Below, one piece after another: positions 38,601 through 48,180 of a stretch of 64,000 nt of DNA. Source of the stretch: Scortum barcoo (taxonomy: Eukaryota; Chordata; Actinopteri; Centrarchiformes; Terapontidae); NCBI GenBank assembly GCA_023238725.1, contig CM041538.1, forward strand, positions 4,470,380 through 4,534,379, in the 5' to 3' direction. Every line of letters begins with the position of its first letter. Position 1 is the first letter of the stretch. Under the pieces are notes generated by a model that saw only the letters and a list, made by a program, of their open reading frames with translations, searched no databases and had not been told where the DNA came from. The translations under genes and the position numbers were made by a program.

Positions 38601-38754
38601 CTACTGTGCATTGCTGCTGCAACTTTGGATTTTGGATTTAGATATTTGTGTACATATTCCAGGGTGATACATGAATCAATGCTCATTTCCTGGTGAAAGG
38701 TTGGTCTGTTGGCTGGCTGGGCTGGATGCTTTGTTTCCTACCCCCGTGACAAGA

Positions 38755-38835
38755 CATGCAGGTTAGGTGGTCCCAGGGATGCTAAATGACTGTATGTCTG
38801 TTAGCCCTGTGGTAAACTGGTGGCCTGTCCAAACA
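38755..38835 (+). repeat. Fragment of a dispersed teleost repeat
   Basis: The text gacatgcaggttaggtggtc, ctaaatgactgtatgtctgt and tagccctgtggtaaactggt followed by ggcctgtcc resembles a common fish repeat of the type catgcaggttaattggtgac ... agccctgtgatgaactggcg. It sits just downstream of the LINE remnant, whose 3' end it may have disrupted. Confidence 0.5.
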
Positions 38836-39342
38836 TGCAGAGGAAAGCAGGCATGAAAAATTATGGCAGTTATTCTCCATTATCATGTATATGGATCAGG
38901 TGTAGCTTTACAGACAACTGAGAAAAAAGAAGGTTAAGGTGTGGCCAAGTTCAGAGGTTGGGTAAGGACACAGCCTACACATATCTTGTTTCATAAGAAG
39001 TGCTCACTGACCTTTAAAACAGGGAAGCACATTGTCCTCTGCCTGTGTTTGCATCTCAATACTGATGATCAATATATCACACCACTGATATATAGTATCT
39101 GTAAAGACACACTGCAGTTAGGCCTGTTCGATTAATCGTTTTTCAAATCGTAATCGGATTATATAGTTAGGACGATGTTAAAAACGTGTAAATCGTAAAA
39201 ACGATTTTTCACTTTAACTAGGGTAATTGCGGTACATTTAGCCCCCGTTCATTGCCGTAGTGACTTCCGCCTCCTTCCTCCCATCGTGCTCTCCCAGCAT
39301 ACTGCAAACAAACATGTCTGCGTTCAGCTAAAGGCCAGCGTG

Positions 39343-39420
39343 GATGTCGTTGCCAAATAGACCAAGAGCAAGTCCGTTGTTTGGAAATGGTACGGCTGCG
39401 ACGCTCACGCTCAAGCAAGC
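39343..39420 (+). pseudogene. hAT transposase N-terminal (BED-finger-like) remnant
   Basis: One frame reads VDVVAK, a stop, then TKSKSVVWKWYGCDAHAQAS. The KSVVW-x-x-(F/Y)-G signature is typical of the start of BED-type zinc fingers in ZBED-like hAT transposases. The downstream Cys/His ligands are not present because the sequence jumps to the C-terminal part right afterwards. Confidence 0.6.
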
Positions 39421-39422
39421 TA

Positions 39423-39503
39423 GCCAAGAAACACCTCTCAATCCCTCCGTCAGAGAGGCTCTTTAGTGTAGGAGGGGGTGTTGTAACATGCCACAGGGCA
39501 TGA
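39423..39503 (+). pseudogene. hAT transposase C-terminal dimerisation remnant
   Basis: The frame reads AKKHLSIPPSERLFSVGGGV and continues VTCHRA before a stop. The order (A-x-K-x-L-x-I-P, PSERLFS, GG/AG, V-x-x-x-R) is the conserved hAT dimerisation block. It is slightly shortened compared with relatives, which have one or two extra residues before PSERLFS. It follows the BED-like fragment almost directly, showing that roughly the whole catalytic region was lost by internal deletion. Confidence 0.75.
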
Positions 39504-40512
39504 CTGACTGACAGACATTACACACCTCTTCCTCCCTCATGGGTAATTTTATTATTTATTTATTTTATTTATTATTTAACATGCAAAGAACCTGTTTCGT
39601 TAAATTAGAAAAGGTGTTTTGTTTTTTTCCATCAGGTATATAGCATGCACATAACTTACATGCTTGCAACTTGCAAGTATTAATTTTTGTCTTAGGGATA
39701 CAAACTACATTTTATCAAGCCTTATTTATTTAAAAAGTAAGTTTTTTAAAGAGAAACCTTAAATTTACTGTGAAAGTGAGGTTTTCACTTAATCCCAAAG
39801 GGATTGTTCTTTTGTTTACAAGACGTCTACTAGAAGATAGCATGGAAGCAAAGCCAGATGGCAAAAGTTCATAACATTTTTTTTTTTATTTTAATCCCTT
39901 GAGGGATTTTTTTGTTTAATAAAGAGAAAGGTTTGCACTTTCATCCTGATGGGGAAATTGTTTGCAAAATGTGCAAAAAAATAGCATATTTGAAAAAATG
40001 TCTTTTTGTTATTTCACCAAAAATAAATAAAATAATAAATAATAAAATCGTAATCGTAAATCAGGTTTTGCGAGAAGAAGAAAATCTGGATTTTATTTGT
40101 GGGCAAAATCGAACAGCCCTAACTGCAGTATGTACACATTGACGTGCTCAACCATGGTTTATTTCTGCCTTCACTGTGAAAGCACTGCAGCACTGATAGA
40201 GAGGTAAAATTAGATTGAGATGGTATGAAAGAGGGAGTGAGAGACAAAAAGCTTAGGAAAGTGGGATCCTTTCACTGACATATAGATATTCAATAAAAAA
40301 AAGTGCTGAAAGGCAGTTAAATCCAATTATCTTAACCAAGCTTTGTTGAGAGTGATGCGAAATCATTGTTATGTCATGGCACTCCTCAATGTCAACGATG
40401 AAACCACTGATCCGCAGTAAAAGTCTAGAGCTTCATCCAGCCCAATTACACTTTAAACACTGCCAGTGGAAAGATATAAATCCACCACACTTCTTAAAAC
40501 ATCAGTTTAGAC

Positions 40513-40964
40513 CTGCGATTCTCAAAGTGGGGTCCCTGGACCCCCTGGGGTCCACGAACCATAGCTTGGGGGTCCGCGAAATAAGTTGCCAGAGTGGTAA
40601 AATTGTGTGGTTAAATGTGTGGTTAGTTCAGATAATAATCTGTCACATTCTATGATTGCCTCTGTTGTCCAGAGTTTTCTGTTATGGTTTCATATTCATT
40701 CATCACTGAGCACTGAAAGTCAACTTTAAACTGTTCATTTTGGACTGGAATTTGAATAAAATGATAACCTTTCAAGGATTGATTGATTGATTCATGAATG
40801 TTTTAAATTACTACAAAACAAGTGGGGTCCATTTATGTGAAAATGTTTCACAGTTCTAATTATATTTATGAAAACACGCAATAATAATCAAGCACAGTTA
40901 ATGTTACGGTAATGGGGGGTCCCTTTTAAGGGGTCCTTGGCCTCAAAAAGTTTGAGAACCCCTG
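40513..40964 (+). mobile_element. hAT-type MITE with 8-bp target duplication
   Basis: The 452-bp element is flanked by exact 8-bp direct repeats gtttagac (40505-40512 and 40965-40972). Its left end ctgcgattctcaaagt pairs imperfectly (12 of 16) with the inverse of its right end, caggggttctcaaact. Just inside the left end lies a G/C palindromic stretch (ggggtccctggaccccctgg, then ggtccacgaacc), and near the right end ggtccttggcc. The tgattctcaaa/tttgagaacccctg arrangement is common among vertebrate non-autonomous hAT families. It has no coding capacity. It lies 391 bp from the preceding hAT derivative. Confidence 0.85.
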
Positions 40965-42153
40965 GTTTAGACTACAGGATAGTACCTGGCATTGGCATCA
41001 TTCATGCTATTGACCACCTGGTTCAGTCCTGTGGAATTACCTACAGTATGAGCAAATAACTCTCAGTGCATTTCATTATTATTTTTGCTCTTCAATCATG
41101 CTCAAACGTAGAAGAATCAACATGTCTTCCGCGTCCAGGGCTGAACAAGCTGAAGCCATTAGCCAACACTGAATGACAGCGTATAGTTGCAGGGCATCCA
41201 TCCACAGAGAGAGACCTCGATTAACACTTGACATCAACTCATCAACCAGCTGTGGACAGCAGATGAGGTTTTATCCATCATAGCCATAGCCACCAGTATT
41301 AAATAAGGACTAAAAACTGCTTTAACTCACTGAGGTCCATTATTCATTGTTTTTATGTTGTCAGTCCAGCGGGTATTTAGCGCATTTGCATAACTTACCT
41401 TAGTAAAAGAAAGGATTCATGTGGCCTATCAGTATAATTACACCAATAACAACATAAAAAAGCACAGCTGCCAGCTGCAAGGTTTCCATTTAGCAGCAGT
41501 GACGGGATGTGCTGCGTTGTAGTCTATTATCAGGTTTAAAAAGCCATAACCAGGTTTTATGCATCATCTTTATTATCGTCATGCGTGTCTCTCTTTACGC
41601 TTGGCTTCTTAATGTGTTACTGCCTCATTGGTGGAGATATGGGATAAAGATTGGAAAGAGTGTAATGATACTAACACAATGATATGGTCTAGAGCTGGAC
41701 TGGCTTCACTATGCAGAGCTTTTCTGCTCTGGCAATCTGCCCAGTGCATTTGGATTTTGATTTTTTTTTTTTTGTTTACGGTTACAAATTCTGACCCAAT
41801 GGTGGCACTAAAGGAGAGGTTATGGGGTCATTAAATAACGAGAATATATCCTATCGGGTTCAGGTATCTGTATCACATTTGGCTAGTGGTTTTGAAGATT
41901 TACAGGACTATTCCTCTCATGTGTTTGTGTGGCCTGTTCCTCTTCCAGGTCTCCATGTTGAAGAGGAGGTGGTCTCTGAAGTTGCTGGATGTCCTCCTGG
42001 ATCCATCCTCGTCACTTTTGTTTACAATCTACATTTCTGTTGTCAAATGGCAATATATACTCTGATTTTGTTGTCGTGTACACTCAGCATCTACTGCATA
42101 TCTATATCCATCCTGGGAGAGCGATCTCTCCTCAGACAGAGGCTGCTATACAG

Positions 42154-42535
42154 CAGGGGTCCCCAACCCCCGGGCCGCGGACCGGTACCGGTCCGTGGGT
42201 CATTTGGTACCAGGCCGTGAAGAAAGAATAAAAAAACTGTTATATTTCTATTTTAGTTACAGTTTTTTTTTTTTTTTACCGGATATTGGTTTACTAACTT
42301 TCGTCTGTTCCTCTCCGCGCGCTTGACAAGTCACCGGCTCGTTGCAGAAAAACAAGTGCATGGTTTCCACTGATTCTCTGTCTCTGGAGAATTTTAATTT
42401 ATAATTTATCATGTGGTACAATATGTTAATTATTATGTTGTTTAATTTAATTTAATTATACGATTATACCACCCCCTGTCCACGAAATTCTGTCTTGCGT
42501 GAAACCGGTCTGCACTGCAAAAAAGGTTGGGGACC
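42154..42535 (+). mobile_element. hAT-type non-autonomous element, right end clipped
   Basis: It starts caggggtccccaacccccgg followed by gccgcggaccggtaccggtc, and ends ggttggggacc. The 11 bases ggtccccaacc and ggttggggacc are perfect inverses, but the last four bases expected at the right (the counterpart of cagg) are missing. There is no matching 8-bp target duplication. The caggggtccccaac ... gttggggacc arrangement with the ccgcggaccggtaccggtcc stretch is a familiar vertebrate hAT family. Sequence after 42535 belongs to a different repeat. Confidence 0.75.
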
Positions 42536-42600
42536 AGATAAGATAGATAGATACTTTATTGATCTCCAAGAGAAATTCACAATTCACCACTGCTATAAAG
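42536..42600. repeat. LINE-tail-like repeat fragment
   Basis: The text agatagatagatactttatt followed by gatctccaagagaaattcac matches the usual form of a very common fish repeat end (gatagatactttattgatcc, then a g/c-rich turn and gaaattca). It abuts the clipped end of the preceding hAT element, suggesting one interrupted the other. Orientation is uncertain. Confidence 0.5.
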
Positions 42601-43447
42601 AAAGTACTGCCCCTTGAGGCAATCTGTGATTTGTGATACTGGACAAAAACTGACTTGACTTGAGGATGACTTTGTGATTTGAGATTTCAAAACAGCTACT
42701 ACGTGGACCTTGTGGCTTTTTGTGTGCAGTTTTTATGATAGTGTGAGAGTGCTGGATGGACCAACTAACAAACACACTGATTTTGAAATCAGGAGTCATT
42801 TTAAGCCTTCAGACAAGTGACAGTTTTTTGTTGCCAAAAAGGGGGAACTCAGAACAAGGACAGGTCATCATGAATGTTTGCTCATGTTTTACTAGAACAT
42901 GTTATCTATGAATCGACTGGCTTCAATCCACATCCAGAGTCAGGGCTCTGAAACCATCTTTGGCTGATAACTCCATGTTAAGTCCAGAAATCAGTTATGT
43001 GTTAGTGAGTTATGTGGTTTTGAGTGTAGCAGTACAGTATTCTACTTTCTTTAATTTGGAATAAATACAATTGTGAAGTACCTTATTTATTTATTGAGAC
43101 TGTATGAATTACTTTGAGCCAATTAAAAGTGAATCAATAGATAACTGGTATCACTGTACACATTAGCAGATACAGAAGAGTAAATTCAACTTAATTAAAA
43201 ATGTGCAGCAATAAAGGTTTTATAGTCTCTGCATTTATATTCTTCATTCAAGTTTGATATAGGTTTGTTGAAATTATGATTTTTTGAATTTCCAGTGTAG
43301 ATTAACGCTCCAAATATTAAGTTATTGCTGGCATCTTCTATGATCCATTTAATTGTTCAGCTTTAAATATTTCTTACAACTCCGAAACAAGCAGACTCCA
43401 AAGATTCCCATTAATGTCTGTTAATGTAATTTACAGTACAATATACA

Positions 43448-43469
43448 GTGTGTGTGTGTGTGTGTGTGT
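43448..43469 (+). repeat. GT microsatellite
   Basis: About 11 GT units just upstream of the dispersed repeat starting near 43475. Confidence 0.9.
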
Positions 43470-43474
43470 CTATA

Positions 43475-43800
43475 GCGATGATGCTAACAACTCTGCTGTG
43501 CTCTTAATTAAAGAGAGCTGCTAACATGCTGATGTTTAGCAAGTATAAGTCATGATCACCATCTAGTATAGCTAAAAAAAAAACCACCGATGATTAGATT
43601 GTTCTGCAGAGTTGGGTAATAAATGAAAGAATCTGACTTTTCATTTAGCCCAACCATCAGGTGAGCATTTTAACTCACCCGAGGATCACCAAATGTTATC
43701 ACATGAACTGCATTTCATGACAGTCCATCCAATAGTTGCTGAGAAATGTCACCAAAACCCAAAAGTGTCAACGTCAATATACAGTCATTTTAAAGGGTTA
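43475..43800 (+). repeat. Dispersed teleost repeat, degraded
   Basis: The segments acatgctgatgtttagcaag, catgatcaccatctagtata, atttcatgacagtccatcca and atagttgctgagaaatgtca occur in order. They match a widespread fish repeat whose copies read ...gtttagcaggtataat..., ...caccatcttagtttagc... and ...tttcatggcaatccatccaatagttgttgagatatttca.... No ends or coding frame are visible. Family type is unknown to me. Confidence 0.55.
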
Positions 43801-44754
43801 CACACAAGCACGTTCACATACGCACACAGACGCACTGACCTCTCAGCCGAGGCAGCACTCAATATTCTGATGCACACTCACTTGTCTCTGCTCCATCACT
43901 CTCACTTCAATTCAACATAATAGAGGCCAGGTCATTCATTAGCCTCCTTTAAAGTGTCGATCGAAAGAAGGAGGGGAAGAGAGATAGAGAATGAGTCAGA
44001 ATGGGAGAGAGAGAGAGACATGCAGCCTGTAGCAGTGCTAGAACTGATGGGCCACTAAAGCCTTTTTATGCCAGCGTGATTTAAAGCCAAGCCATTCTTT
44101 CACTGCTGGTAGTTAAGAGGGAAATAAAGTCGGCTTAATCTTCTACTTAATCTTACGCTCGCAACCTTCCACACGTCAAAACACACTTACACAAAACCAT
44201 ACACAGCTCCGGATGACATTTTTATTGCATGTTTGATGTGTATATGCCCATTTGTTTTTTCATTATGCCGGTGTTTCCTTCTGTTTTTGTCTTTATCAGT
44301 CTTCTGCATCTTTTTACACTGGAACCTTTTACATGAGAGTTTTCTTCTTTCTCTTCTCTCTCTCCTCCTGTCTCTCTCTGTGGTCTAAGGAATACTTACA
44401 CAACGTTTTGTAATAGGCAACTGTTTATGATGTTTGTTATGCCAAGGTGGCAGATAATATGACAGTGTTGCATTTACAGCTTGTTGTGGCCAAAAAGATC
44501 CATTAAAGTTAAGCTAAATAAAATTCTGTTTACTCTGTTAACTTTACCCTCACGGATTAAATGTCTCCACCGAGAAATAATCTCTTAAAAACACATTGTC
44601 TTATAAACTTTCTAATCATAAACTGTGCATTTTTAAAAGGTATCCAGAAATATTATCCAGATGTAGACAGGAATAAATTAGCTGTAACTGTAAAATAAAA
44701 TGATTTCCCATAGTGTCTTCATCACTTCTATGCTATAAGAAAGACAGTACACAA

Positions 44755-44778
44755 ACACACACACACACACACACACAC
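44755..44778 (+). repeat. CA microsatellite
   Basis: About 12 CA units. A complementary GT array starts 90 bases downstream (44869-44927), so the two could pair as inverted repeats. Confidence 0.88.
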
Positions 44779-44863
44779 TGACTGGTTTCTAGCTTAATGG
44801 CCTCAGGGGCCATAGCTGCCCTAGAGAATTTTGGAATGCACCATTTTCCATTTTGTCTTCCGA

Positions 44864-44868
<5 letters not shown>

Positions 44869-44899
<31 letters not shown>

Positions 44900-44927
44900 A
44901 TGTGTGTGTGTGTGTGTGTGTGTGTGT
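44869..44927 (+). repeat. GT microsatellite with one CA interruption
   Basis: Fifteen GT units, a ca interruption, then about 13 further units. It lies about 570 bases from the PTB exon at 45497, within the intron on its donor side. Confidence 0.92.
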
Positions 44928-45496
44928 TCTCATGTGTCAATGTCGGTCTGTCTCTAAGAAATAATGAGGCAGTGTGTGCTTCACTCGGGTAACCCTTGGA
45001 CTTCACCATCAAGTTCTGCAAACTGGCAGCTAAAGTGGAAAACTGGGAGCACACCTTCTAACTGTGTCACACTGCTGGACTCCGTTTTGACTGTGTCTGC
45101 TCAGCTCGGCTCTGCAGCAACACGTCCACCCCAAATGGGTTTCCAGCATGAGCCTTAAACCTCAACAATGACAAGCCTATAGTGCCAGGGGGAGTTACTG
45201 CTGCCCGACAGCCGTGTGTCTCTTTGTTGGAGGTCGTCAGGATGCAACTCAAGACAGTGAAGTGATTTAGGAGAGGAGGAGGAGTTGCATTAAACAATAC
45301 ATGACTAACGGACTGTGAAAACACTGGAATTGAAACACTTAGTGGCTGCCTTTTTCCATCTTGCCGTAATACAGAAACAAAGTTTGATGAGTTGGTTATT
45401 GCAACTTGTGGAAAAAAACTCATTTATTCTCTACAATGTGAAGTAAAAACAAATGCTTAAGTACAAGCTTTAAAAACAGGCCTGCTGTCTTTTTAC

Positions 45497-45605
45497 CTTC
45501 TTCTTGGACTTGAAGACATTGCAGCGGAAGACGTTACTCTGTCCATCTCTGGCGATGTAGCTGAAAATCTTCAGATCCTGGGAGTCGTGAGACACATAGA
45601 ATATC
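45497..45605 (-). CDS. nos1ap: nos1ap internal exon: second half of PTB domain
   Basis: This is a 109-nt internal exon of the nitric oxide synthase 1 adaptor protein (CAPON). Read on the minus strand, it follows a pyrimidine-rich acceptor ending ctttcag and ends AAG before the donor gtaaaa. The first G completes an arginine codon begun in the previous exon, and 36 codons follow. They include FYVSHDSQDLKIFSYIARDG and end in the basic run KSKKK. This matches the human NOS1AP PTB domain almost residue for residue; I noticed one difference, Gln for Ala after DG. In the family the PTB domain binds partners such as Dexras1 and Scribble, linking them to neuronal NOS in the cytosol. The exon ends in phase 0, which fits the next exon at 30706. 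The preceding exon, expected to end with DPIY, was not found between here and the window edge. Identity is very secure; boundaries are inferred from splice consensus and frame. Confidence 0.96.
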
Positions 45606-48129
45606 CTGAAAGATAGAATAAAATAGGTCAGAAATAAAAAACAAAGTTGATTCAGTTTTGCATCATATTCAGAGCCTGCCAGCGTCTCTAAATGTATCTT
45701 AAGATGCAAAATAGGCACTCTGCCCGTTTCTCTGGGGTTCCAATGTGACAAAAATAAACACTATTTTAAGTTTGTTTTAATCCAATGCAACGGAGCAGAT
45801 TGTAGCTCTCAGCTCAAAACCGGGTAAAGAAATTTGTGTTTAGATTGAAGGTGGGGAGTAATATTTAAATAAAATGAACTGGAAAGTACAGACACAAATT
45901 TCTCTACTATTTCAATGGGAATTTGTGACAGGAATTTCAGTTGCTGCTCAGTGAAAACCAGGTAAACTTTAATGCAAAGTCTGAAAAAATACCTTAAGTG
46001 ACATCAGCGATACATCCCAGTGTGAGGAAGAGACAGAGGAGGTAATATTATTATAACAGTATGCTGTGTGAAAGAGGATGCGGGGAAGCTAAGTCTGAGA
46101 CAAAAATAGAGTTCTCCGGGTAGGGATGGACTGTGTGCAACCAACAGCAGAGAGATATATACATCATCCTGCAGAGAGAGAGTTAAATAGGAAGAAATAA
46201 GTTCGGGAGCAAAAGAGGAGAGCAAAAGAGAAAGTACACAATAGCCTGCAGGAGGGAAACACTGTATGGATCTAATTTATGATGACAAAAGAACACTGCT
46301 GTACAGACAAAGCATTGCAGATGACAACATGGTGACAAGACACAAACCAAGAGCTGGAAATCATCGTGTTTAAACAGGACAGGGTGGTCTTTGTTTCAGT
46401 ACACAGAAAGTTAGAACTTTCTTCAACATATTTAATTGATCTATAGAAGATAGAAATCTGTTCTCAAAACCTTAATAACTTTTATGTGGTCGAAGCTCGG
46501 ACTAGGACTGGGACATAGCAGTGTGTGTGTGACGATATTGCTTTTCCAGCCTTTAACAATTACGTCCACATGCAAGTCATTTATACATTTTGTAAGAAAT
46601 GTCCTGCCTTAGATATGATCACTCAATGTTTTGTTTCACAGCAGGTGAAATGATGTTTTCTGAAGCATACCACTCCAACATTAAACCCAGAAGGACTCCG
46701 ATGCCTAGCCTTGTGCTTCAGGTTCGAGATCACTCTTTAAGTATTTGAACAGTCCTTCCCTAACCAAGCCTTGAGAGGCCTCAACATAATTGTAAAATCC
46801 TTTAATTGTGCTTCAAATACTAGTGGATATTGTTTGGAAATCTTTAAACATTCTCGACTCTGCAGATATGTTCAACATAAATGTTTTGTTTTTAAGTGAG
46901 CTGACAGTAGAAAAGAAATTGAGCATGTGGTACTGTCTTTCTGAAAAACACAGCGACATTCACAGTGGTGTAAATAGCCTCATGTCTTTTAATGACCTGG
47001 CAGTGCTATTATCAGATCCAGTGATCCAGGGCTTTCTGACAGCATTTCAGAGAAGTGTTTTGTGTACGACTGTCTTGTTCTGCTCTGGTTTGCTGATGCA
47101 AATTTTCCACTTGTCCCACTGCGACATTTAACATTCAAGATGAGCTGATGATCACAATACTTAACACGTATTCCTCGGCCCGTATAATCAAGTGATAATT
47201 ATAAAACTAGACTTGCAGACTACTTCACTGTGTGACTTTGCAAAAAGAGAAAAGGGCTGAGCTCAACACAAACAATGAAGCAGCCACTGAAAAAAAAGTT
47301 TCTAAAAATCTTTGTTGTAGTGAACTTCATCTGTATTCATCCATGCTTATGTGTTTTGTTTGCAACCTGGGGGTCTTCATCACAACAAACAGCCTCATCA
47401 TTAAGAAAACTCTGCCCCCATTTCATAAATATTTAAATCTTTACTGTTTCTAAACCTTTATTGCAGTAAACTTTAATTAATATATTCAAAATAGCCTCAC
47501 TCATATATCACGCTGATATTGTTAGAACTTCTTTAGAGCACTATAAGTAAGTTCACAGCTGTGAAGGTTGTGATGGCTTTTTGCTTCTTTTATTGTGAAA
47601 CAGGCCGAGCAAAACTTGTACAAACCCTGTTAGTGCTGGCTGTCACAGAAAACAACGGTGAGTAAAATCTAACAAAATAGATACTAACAGCTTCTGTTCA
47701 TAGGCTCTAGGTAAATCACCCACCACTAGTCTCTTATAAAAGCAAAATGGTGGGCCTCCTCTGCCAGACATTTCTTAAATCCTCATATCGAAGAGCATAC
47801 TCATAAAGCAAATGAGCTCCATCTATGTTTATGTTTGACTGTGCCGTGAAAACCCTAATTTCCACTATTACATTGTTCAAAAAGTGCTGAGATGCATGGC
47901 TGGATTTAGCCAGTTGTTGGTGTTTCTGTATGGAGTGAACTTGAGATATCAACTGGTTGAAGGAAGTACCAGAAGCCTCAGGCAGAACAGCTTCCTAATT
48001 GGGCCATTAGTGGCATAATTGAGGGGCCCGGTGGTATATTTGGGGTAATTTATCACAGTGAGACAATGGACAACCAGGCAAGAGCAAGAAATTAGGTGAG
48101 GATTATGCAAATGACACTGATGTATCTGC

Positions 48130-48180
48130 TTAAGTGTGTGTCTGCGTGTGTGTGTGTCCGCGTGTGTGTGTGTCCGTCCG
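48130..48180 (+). repeat. Short GT-rich tandem repeat
   Basis: Two near-identical units of 16 bases (gtgtgtgtgtgtccgc and gtgtgtgtgtgtccgt) follow a related gtgtctgc start. Open frames across it are rich in Cys and Val and are artefacts. Confidence 0.65.

Larger units (their letters stand above)
36300..38640 (+). mobile_element. Internally deleted non-LTR retrotransposon (Jockey superfamily; L2/CR1/Rex1-like)
   Basis: This plus-strand remnant, antisense to nos1ap, carries in order a leader region, an AP-endonuclease start (LFLTNARSLVNKMDEM and TETWLD), endonuclease middle parts (NNTLDQVYCNIP, PLICRTRPTTRTVQVWTEEA), the linker before the reverse transcriptase (MWRGIKTITDYK, NTFYTRFDTH), the fingers start (GPDKVSGRTLKLCADQLAG), and then directly the thumb region (NNIKFLGIHITSDLTWSMNT). 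These are familiar blocks of fish LINE ORF2. Stops and frameshifts break the reading frame repeatedly, and the catalytic RT core is absent. The 5' limit and 3' limit are estimates; the 3' side merges with a short dispersed repeat. The copy cannot move on its own. The clade name is a judgement from memory of fish LINE proteins. Confidence 0.85.
39119..40121 (+). mobile_element. hAT transposon deletion derivative with 8-bp target duplication
   Basis: The element begins TAGGCCTGTTCGATT and ends with the inverted form of TAGGGCTGTTCGATT (14 of 15 bases match). It is flanked on both sides by the 8-bp direct repeat actgcagt (39111-39118 and 40122-40129). Eight-base duplications and TAGGG/CAGGG-type ends are the hallmarks of hAT elements. 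The motif aaatcgtaatcg occurs near both ends, in the same orientation. Inside, a BED-finger-like fragment and a transposase C-terminal fragment survive (see next entries), but the catalytic core is gone. With a length of 1003 bp and no intact transposase, it would need a partner element to move. Confidence 0.88.
30707..45496 (-). other. nos1ap intron, 14.8 kb, transposon-rich
   Basis: This intron splits the PTB domain between KSKKK and SQAM and has phase 0. From about 36.3 to 43.8 kb it is dominated by transposon remnants described separately: a LINE, three hAT-type elements and several dispersed repeats. The sections 30720-36200 and 43900-44750 are ordinary AT-rich intron with nothing identifiable. 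GT/CA arrays lie at 43448-43469, 44755-44778 and 44869-44927. Confidence 0.75.
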
